The translations under genes and the position numbers were made by a program. This document shows positions 45,012 to 50,103 of a stretch of 50,103 nucleotides of DNA, one piece after another. Source of the stretch: an uncultured Solimonas sp. (lineage in GTDB: Bacteria; Pseudomonadota; Gammaproteobacteria; Nevskiales; Nevskiaceae); NCBI GenBank assembly GCA_946478985.1, contig CAMLDZ010000011.1, forward strand, positions 1-50,103, written 5' to 3'. The stretch's first letter is position 1. Each line of letters starts with the position of its first letter. The notes under the pieces are model-generated. The model was not told the DNA's origin. It saw only the letters and a program-made list of their open reading frames with translations, and made no database searches.

Positions 45012-45545
45012 ATGGTGAAGGCCAACAACATTTTTCTGGTCGGGCCGATGGGAGCCGGCAAGACCACGATCGGGCGCAAACTCGCCGATCTGCGCGGTGC
45101 CAGCTTCGTCGACAGCGATCACGAGATCGAGGCGCGCACCGGCGTCGACATTCCGTACATCTTCGAGAAGGAAGGTGAAGCGGGCTTCCGCAAGCGTGAG
45201 AAGCAGATGATCGACGAGCTGAGCCAGCGCAACGGCATCGTGCTGGCCACCGGCGGCGGTGCGATTCTCGATCCCGACAACCGCCAGGCGCTGGCGGCGC
45301 GCGGCTACGTGGTCTACCTGCACGCCACGGTCGAGCAGCAGCTCGCGCGGACTGCGCGCGCCGACAATCGCCCGCTGCTGAAGGCCGGCACCGACCGCCG
45401 GCAGATCCTCACGCAGCTGTTCGAGATCCGCGACCCGCTCTACCGGCAGATCGCCGATCTGGTGCTGCCGACCGATCACCGCAGCGCCAAGGCGCTGATC
45501 AACGACATCATCCGCGGTGCCGACGGCGAGTCACTGGCCATTTGA
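45012..45545 (+). CDS. aroK: Shikimate kinase
   Basis: The 177-residue enzyme phosphorylates shikimate with ATP in the aromatic amino acid pathway. It shows Walker [15 protein letters not shown], the shikimate-binding [14 protein letters not shown] (DxD), and [12 protein letters not shown]. The ATG at 45012 has GGGAG at a suitable distance; a GTG one codon earlier is an alternative. The linkage pilQ-aroK-aroB is conserved in gammaproteobacteria. Confidence 0.97.
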   Translation: MVKANNIFLVGPMGAGKTTIGRKLADLRGASFVDSDHEIEARTGVDIPYIFEKEGEAGFRKREKQMIDELSQRNGIVLATGGGAILDPDNRQALAARGYVVYLHATVEQQLARTARADNRPLLKAGTDRRQILTQLFEIRDPLYRQIADLVLPTDHRSAKALINDIIRGADGESLAI

Positions 45546-45629
45546 TACGATGCGCGCCGCCTCCGGCCACGCGCCGGCGGCATCGGCTCCCTTATCACTG
45601 CTGTCGCGCCAGGTCCTGCATCGCTGCTG

Positions 45630-46721
45630 ATGGATACGCTCAACGTCGAACTCGGTCCCCGCCGCTACCCGATCCACATCGGCGCCGGCCTGCTCGCGCG
45701 CGCCGATCTGCTCGACGAGGCGCGCCGCCGGCCGCTGCGGCTGATCACCGACGAGCACGTGGCGAAACTGCACCTGGCGCCACTGCGCGCGGCGCTGGCG
45801 CTCGACGAGGCGCAGATCCTGGTGCTGCCGGCTGGCGAGACCACCAAGACCCTGGCCCATGTCGAGGCGATCATGGACTGGCTGCTCGCCGGCCGCCTGC
45901 CGCGCGATGGCTGGCTGGTGGCGCTCGGCGGCGGCGTGATCGGCGATCTGGTCGGCTTTGCAGCCGCCATCTACCAGCGCGGCATCGACTTCGTGCAGGT
46001 GCCGACGACCTTGCTTGCGCAGGTCGACTCCAGCGTCGGCGGCAAGACCGGCGTCAACCATCCGCGCGGCAAGAACATGATCGGCGCCTTTCACCAGCCG
46101 CAGCTGGTGCTCGCCGACACCGACACGCTCAAGACCCTGCCGCGCCGCGAGCTGCTGGCCGGCGTGGCCGAGGTGATCAAGTACGGCATGCTCGGCGACG
46201 CCGGCTTCTTCGCCTGGCTGGAAGCCCATATCGACAAGCTGATCGCCCTGGATGCCGGGACCCTCGCCTACGCCGTGCGGCGCAGCTGCGAGATGAAGGC
46301 CGAAATCGTCGCCCAGGACGAGCGCGAGTCCCTCGACGGCGGCGCTGGCCCGCGCGCGCTGCTGAATCTGGGCCACACCTTCGCGCACGCCATCGAAACC
46401 TACACGCATTACACCCAATGGCTGCACGGCGAAGCCGTCGCCACCGGCCTGTGCATGGCGGCCGATCTGTCGGCGCGTCTGGGCCAGATCAGCCAGGCCG
46501 AGGCGCAACGCTGCATCGAGCTGATTGCGCGTGCCGGCCTGCCGGTGAAGCCGCCGCAGGACATGCGCGCCGACGACTTCGCGTCGCTGATGAGCCTCGA
46601 CAAGAAAGTCGCCGGCGGCAAGCTGCGCCTGATCCTGATGCGCCAGCTCGGCGAGGCGCATGTCTCCTCGAACTTCGACGCCAAGGCGCTGGCGGCGACG
46701 CTCGCCCATTTCAGCAACTGA
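45630..46721 (+). CDS. aroB: 3-dehydroquinate synthase
   Basis: The 363-residue enzyme converts DAHP to 3-dehydroquinate with NAD and a divalent metal. Typical motifs are LPAGETTKTL, WLVALGGGVIGDLVGFAAAIYQRGIDFVQVPTTLLAQVDSSVGGKTGVNHPRGKNMIGAFHQP and the metal site in LNLGHTFAHAIE and HGEAVATGL. It follows aroK (84-bp gap), so the two shikimate-pathway genes are linked. E. coli AroB has 362 residues. Confidence 0.98.
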   Translation: MDTLNVELGPRRYPIHIGAGLLARADLLDEARRRPLRLITDEHVAKLHLAPLRAALALDEAQILVLPAGETTKTLAHVEAIMDWLLAGRLPRDGWLVALGGGVIGDLVGFAAAIYQRGIDFVQVPTTLLAQVDSSVGGKTGVNHPRGKNMIGAFHQPQLVLADTDTLKTLPRRELLAGVAEVIKYGMLGDAGFFAWLEAHIDKLIALDAGTLAYAVRRSCEMKAEIVAQDERESLDGGAGPRALLNLGHTFAHAIETYTHYTQWLHGEAVATGLCMAADLSARLGQISQAEAQRCIELIARAGLPVKPPQDMRADDFASLMSLDKKVAGGKLRLILMRQLGEAHVSSNFDAKALAATLAHFSN

Positions 46722-46735
46722 TCGGCAGCTGAGAC

Positions 46736-47887
46736 ATGAGCCTCGCGCCCTACGCTGCCGACGACCAACGCTCGCGCGGCCGCCGGCACGACGAAGGCGG
46801 CTCCGGGCATCGCAGCCAGTTCCAGCGCGATCGCGACCGCATCATCCATTCGGCGGCGTTCCGCCGGCTCGAATACAAGACGCAGGTCTTCATCAACCAT
46901 GAAGGCGATCTGTTCCGCACGCGGCTGACGCACTCGATCGAAGTCGCGCAGATCGCGCGCACCATCGCGCGCAGCCTGTCGCTGCACGAGGATCTCTGCG
47001 AGGCGGTGTCGCTGGCGCACGATCTCGGCCACACGCCGTTCGGCCACGCCGGCCAGGATGCGCTCAACGCCTGCATGAAGCCTTATGGCGGTTTCGAGCA
47101 CAACGCGCAGTCGCTGCGCGTGGTCGATGAGCTGGAAGACAAGTACGCCGAATTCCGCGGCCTGAACCTGATGTTCGAGACGCGCGAGGGCATTCTCAAG
47201 CACTGCTCGAAGAACCGCGCGATGCAGCTGGGCGAAGTCGCCGAGCGCTTTCTCAAGGGCCGGCAGACGACGCTGGAGGCGCAGCTCGCCAACCGCGCCG
47301 ACGAGATCGCCTACAACAACCACGACATCGACGACGGCCTGCGCGCGCGCCTGCTGACGATCGAGCAGATGCGCGAGACTTCGCTGTTCCGGCGCCATCA
47401 CGACGAGGTGCTGGCGCGCTACGGAAAAGACATCACGCCCAAGCAGCAGCGCCACGAAACGACGCGACGCATCATCAATACGCTGGTTACCGATCTGATA
47501 TCCAGCTCGAGGCGCGCGCTCGCCGCGCAGCGCATCCAGACCATCGAGGACGTCTATGCGAGCGCGCGGCCGCTGATCGATTTCTCGGCCGAGCTCAACG
47601 CCGAGAACATCGAGCTCAAGCGCTTCCTGATGCAGCACCTGTATCGCCACCAGCAGGTCTACCGGATGATGGCCAAGGCCAAGCGCGTGATCCGCGAGCT
47701 GTTCGATGCGCTGATCGACGACCCGCGCCTGCTGCCGCCGGACTACTACGGCGAGGCGCAGCGTCACGAGGCGGCCGAGGGCGCCGACGGCCGCGCCCGC
47801 GTCGTCGCCGACTACATCGCCGGTATGACCGATCGCTACGCGCTCGACGAACACGAGCGCCTGTTCGATCCGCGGCGCCTTCGTTGA
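46736..47887 (+). CDS. dgt: dGTPase-like HD-domain triphosphohydrolase
   Basis: The 383-residue protein has the HD domain of dNTP triphosphohydrolases: RTRLTHSIEVAQIARTIAR supplies the first histidine, HDLGHTPFGHAGQDALN the HD pair and following histidine. It should cleave dGTP or other dNTPs to nucleoside and triphosphate and so affect dNTP pools. It is of the shorter dGTPase-like class (E. coli Dgt has 505 residues). It lies 14 bp after aroB, so it belongs to the same transcription unit. A 46-bp copy of its last codons lies 130 bp downstream (see repeats). Confidence 0.93.
   Translation: MSLAPYAADDQRSRGRRHDEGGSGHRSQFQRDRDRIIHSAAFRRLEYKTQVFINHEGDLFRTRLTHSIEVAQIARTIARSLSLHEDLCEAVSLAHDLGHTPFGHAGQDALNACMKPYGGFEHNAQSLRVVDELEDKYAEFRGLNLMFETREGILKHCSKNRAMQLGEVAERFLKGRQTTLEAQLANRADEIAYNNHDIDDGLRARLLTIEQMRETSLFRRHHDEVLARYGKDITPKQQRHETTRRIINTLVTDLISSSRRALAAQRIQTIEDVYASARPLIDFSAELNAENIELKRFLMQHLYRHQQVYRMMAKAKRVIRELFDALIDDPRLLPPDYYGEAQRHEAAEGADGRARVVADYIAGMTDRYALDEHERLFDPRRLR
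47834..47879 (+). repeat. Repeat unit A: end of dgt coding sequence
   Basis: These 46 bp encode RYALDEHERLFDPRR at the end of the dGTPase-like protein. They recur at 47964-48009 with three mismatches. Confidence 0.85.
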
Positions 47888-47963
47888 GGACGCGATCGGC
47901 TGGGACTCGCTGATCCCGTCGATCCCCGCTACGCGGGGCCCCTCGCCGGGGCTCGCCCCGCCA

Positions 47964-48009
47964 CCGCTACGCGCTCGACAGACACGAGCGCCTGTTCGAC
48001 CCGCGGCGC
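47964..48009 (+). repeat. Repeat unit B: downstream copy of the dgt 3' end
   Basis: This non-coding copy matches 47834-47879 at 43 of 46 positions and could still encode RYALDRHERLFDPRR in the same sense. Between the copies lies a GC-rich segment with a small hairpin (CCCCGCTACGCGGGG). It is probably a remnant of a tandem duplication or of a longer ancestral dgt end. Confidence 0.85.
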
Positions 48010-48024
48010 CCGCGCAGACCGTCT

Positions 48025-48588
48025 TCAGCCGCGCGCGCCGATCAGCAGCGTGGTGATGCCGATGACGATGAACACCGCCGCCGCTGTGTAGCGGATCGGC
48101 TTCAGCGGCAGTTTCGCCGCCAGCGCAGCGCCGAGAAAGATCACCGGCACGTCGGCCAGCATCATGCCGGCCGTGGTGCCGGCCACCACCGGCAGCAGCG
48201 CGTCGAAGCGCGCCGCCAGCAGCGTGGTGGCGATCTGTGTCTTGTCGCCGATCTCGGCGACAAAGAAGCTCACCGCGGTGACGACGAAGGCATTGCCGGT
48301 GCGCTGGCCCTCGCCTTCATCGATCTCGTCGGCCTTCAGCGCCCACAGGCCAACCGCGATGAACAGGCCGCCGATGATCCACGGCAGCCAACCCGGATCG
48401 AGCACGCCGCGCAGCCAGCCGCCGAGCACGCCGGCGAGCGCATGATTGAACACGGTGGCGACGAGGATGCCGGCGATCAGCGCGGCCGGCTTGCGAAAGC
48501 GCGTGGCGAGAATCAGCGCCAGCAGCATGGTCTTGTCGCCGATCTCGCCGATCAGCACCGCGCCGCAGGACACCAGGAAAGCTTCCAT
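48025..48588 (-). CDS. GDT1/UPF0016 manganese exporter
   Basis: The 187-residue membrane protein has about six transmembrane segments and the two family signatures E-x-G-D-K-T: GEIGDKTMLLALILATRF near the N-terminus and AEIGDKTQIATTLLAARF in the second half, showing the internal duplication of the UPF0016 (TMEM165/GDT1) family. Bacterial members such as MneA export Mn2+. The ATG at 48588 was chosen because AGGAG lies upstream; a TTG two codons before is possible. The leader contains a yybP-ykoY manganese riboswitch, which agrees with the function. Confidence 0.93.
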   Translation of the reverse strand: MEAFLVSCGAVLIGEIGDKTMLLALILATRFRKPAALIAGILVATVFNHALAGVLGGWLRGVLDPGWLPWIIGGLFIAVGLWALKADEIDEGEGQRTGNAFVVTAVSFFVAEIGDKTQIATTLLAARFDALLPVVAGTTAGMMLADVPVIFLGAALAAKLPLKPIRYTAAAVFIVIGITTLLIGARG

Positions 48589-48659
48589 CGACAACTCCTA
48601 GAGCCGGGCATCGGACAAGACCGGACCGACGAGACACGCCCGGCACGGCGCCTCGCTGG

Positions 48660-48811
48660 TCCTGGTCTCGCCACGCCGCGGGCCTGTTGCAGGCCTGCAG
48701 CTCGGTCGCGCCATGGGTCGCCGAAACGGGTCGGTGACACCAAGTATGTTGACGCGGCCCCTCGTCAGCCCATGTCGGTAACCATGGCAGCGAGGCGGCT
48801 ACTCCCCAAAA
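48660..48811 (-). ncRNA. yybP-ykoY manganese riboswitch
   Basis: On the minus strand the conserved elements appear in order: GGGGAGTAGCC (48807-48797), then CGTCAACATACTTGG (48754-48740), then GGCGAGACC (about 48672-48664). These match the two loops and the closing strand of the yybP-ykoY aptamer, which senses Mn2+ and turns on export genes. It sits in the leader of the UPF0016 gene, a known partner. The expression platform between 48659 and the ATG at 48588 is GC-rich; I cannot decide between terminator and ribosome-site control. Confidence 0.88.
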
Positions 48812-48879
48812 TCGGCCGGCAGCCTACCCCAAAGCGAAGTGCCGCGAAAGCGGCGGCGGTGACCTGCACCGCGCTTTTG

Positions 48880-48885
48880 TACAAT
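48880..48885 (+). promoter_or_regulatory. Candidate -10 element of argS
   Basis: TACAAT lies 30 bp before the argS ATG, preceded at 16-bp spacing by GGTGAC. The match to -35 is poor. The 326 bp between the exporter and argS otherwise hold the riboswitch and no gene. Confidence 0.35.
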
Positions 48886-48914
48886 CCGCGCCCGCACCCG
48901 AGGTCTGTCGTTCG

Positions 48915-50103
48915 ATGAAAACGCATCTGCAGGAACTGCTCGCCACCGCGCTCGACTCGCTATGGTCCGCCGGAATCGAGGCGCCGCGTCCGGCGATCCA
49001 GCTCGATGCGACCAAGGACGCCAAGTTCGGCGATTTCCAGACCAACCTCGCGCTGCAGCTCGCCAAGCCGCTCGGCAAGCCGCCGCGCGCGGTCGCCGAG
49101 GCGCTGGTGAAGGCACTGCCGGACTCGGCACATGTCACCAAGGTCGAGATCGCCGGTCCGGGCTTCATCAACTTCTTCCTCAAGCGCGATGCCTTCCAGA
49201 GCATCGTCGCCAGCGTGCTCGACCAGGGCGCCGCCTATGGCCGCGACGATTCCGGCGCCAAGGGCCGCATCATGGTGGAGTTCGTCTCCGCCAACCCGAC
49301 CGGGCCGATGCACGTCGGCCACGGCCGCAACGCCGCCTATGGCGATTCGATCGCCAAGCTGCTGGCGGCCACCGGCTGGACGGTCTGGCGCGAGTACTAC
49401 ATCAACGACGCCGGTCGCCAGGTCGACGTGCTCGCCACCAGTGTCTGGGTTCGCTATCTGCAGGCCGGCGGCGAAGGCATCGAGGTCGCGCGTCGCGGCT
49501 ATCCGGCCGACTACATCAAGCGCACCGCCGAGAAGCTGCGCGCCGCGCATGGTGCCGCCTTCCACAAGCCCGCAGCCGAGGTGCTGGATGGCCTGCCGCC
49601 GGACGCGGCGACGCCGGATAAGGCCACCGACGAGCAGAAGGACGCCGCCAAAACGCAGCAGGAACGCTATCTGGACGCGCTGATCGAGCGCGCCAAGGCC
49701 CTGCTCGGCGATGGCTATGCGCAGATCCAGCGCGCCGCCCTCGACGACCAGCTGGCGCTGATCAAGAAGACGCTCGGCGACTTCCAGGTCGAGTTCGATC
49801 AGTGGTCGTCGGAAGCGGCGCTGGTCAAATCCGGCATGGTGCAAAAGGCCCTGGCGCGGCTCGCCGACAAGGGCCTGAGCTACGAGCAAGGCGGCGCGCT
49901 GTGGATGCGCACCGAAGCCTTCGGCGATGAAAAGGACCGCGTGCTGGTCAAGGCCGACGGCGCCGCCACCTATTTCTGCAACGACCTCGCCTACCACGTC
50001 GACAAGCTCGACCGCGGCTGGCCGATCCTGATGGACGTCTGGGGCGCTGATCACCACGGCTACATCGCCCGCGTGCGCGCGGCGATCGAGGCGCTGACCG
50101 AGC
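48915..50103 (+). CDS. argS: Arginyl-tRNA synthetase, N-terminal two thirds (runs off the window)
   Basis: The frame from the ATG at 48915 stays open to the window end (396 codons visible; the family has about 560-580 residues). It begins MKTHLQELLATALDSLWSAGI, with the Add-1 domain, then the class I HIGH-like motif HVGHGR in EFVSANPTGPMHVGHGRNAAYGD, YINDAGRQVDVLA, and, near the edge, YFCNDLAYHVDKLDRGWPILMDVWGADHHGYIARVRA, all typical of ArgRS. The enzyme charges tRNA-Arg. It is divergent from the riboswitch-controlled exporter. Confidence 0.97.
   Translation, partial: MKTHLQELLATALDSLWSAGIEAPRPAIQLDATKDAKFGDFQTNLALQLAKPLGKPPRAVAEALVKALPDSAHVTKVEIAGPGFINFFLKRDAFQSIVASVLDQGAAYGRDDSGAKGRIMVEFVSANPTGPMHVGHGRNAAYGDSIAKLLAATGWTVWREYYINDAGRQVDVLATSVWVRYLQAGGEGIEVARRGYPADYIKRTAEKLRAAHGAAFHKPAAEVLDGLPPDAATPDKATDEQKDAAKTQQERYLDALIERAKALLGDGYAQIQRAALDDQLALIKKTLGDFQVEFDQWSSEAALVKSGMVQKALARLADKGLSYEQGGALWMRTEAFGDEKDRVLVKADGAATYFCNDLAYHVDKLDRGWPILMDVWGADHHGYIARVRAAIEALTE

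Noticed and set aside
47888..47963. Rho-independent terminator after dgt (CCCCGCTACGCGGGG)
   Set aside because: There is a short stem but no T-run, so it is described only as part of the repeat region.

Overview
The window is high-GC bacterial chromosome around a replication origin (oriC). The gene set points to a gammaproteobacterium: rpmH-rnpA-yidD-yidC-mnmE on one side of dnaA, dnaN-recF-gyrB on the other, a homodimeric-type pyruvate dehydrogenase (aceE-aceF), the pilMNOPQ-aroK-aroB block, and Pseudomonas-type parS sites. A Nevskiales/Solimonas-like or Xanthomonadales-like organism fits, but that placement is inference. No rRNA, tRNA or CRISPR array was seen.

Layout. 1-2566 (+): the end of a DUF1552 protein, a secreted ankyrin-repeat protein and a class II-type cytochrome c, packed as an operon cut by the window edge. 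2591-6723 (-): housekeeping and envelope genes (lipoprotein, CorA-type transporter, SH3 protein, acyl-CoA thioesterase, DUF885 lipoprotein). 6720-14370: acetyl-CoA metabolism, with aceE-aceF (-), a divergent LysR regulator with a palindrome in the shared promoter region, and an acetyl-CoA hydrolase/transferase-family protein (+). 14363-15935: Nudix hydrolase, hotdog protein and a small unknown secreted protein.

15941-26384 is a mobile island of about 10.4 kb inserted at the 3' end of mnmE, the site type used by SGI1-like elements. All its genes are on the minus strand: a P4-type integrase next to mnmE, a four-helix membrane protein, a 1646-residue Type ISP-like restriction-modification enzyme (nuclease, helicase and methylase in one chain), an unrecognised 292-residue protein, an AlpA-like regulator, an HTH/zinc-ribbon protein and a second tyrosine recombinase. 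Seven copies of TGGGCACA lie just inside the two ends, like integrase arm-type sites.

26367-36697 is the origin region: mnmE, yidC, yidD, rnpA and rpmH (-), then dnaA, dnaN, recF and gyrB (+). DnaA boxes lie on both sides of dnaA, and two perfect parS palindromes lie inside recF. 36829-39780 (-): an unrecognised protein and penicillin-binding protein 1A. 39994-44941 (+): pilMNOPQ, the type IV pilus alignment complex and secretin. 45012-47887 (+): aroK, aroB and a dGTPase. 48025-48588 (-): a GDT1/UPF0016 manganese exporter preceded by a clear yybP-ykoY manganese riboswitch. From 48915 (+): argS, cut by the window end.

The parts of most interest are the island (restriction enzyme plus two unknown proteins between two recombination modules), the parS-in-recF arrangement, and the riboswitch.
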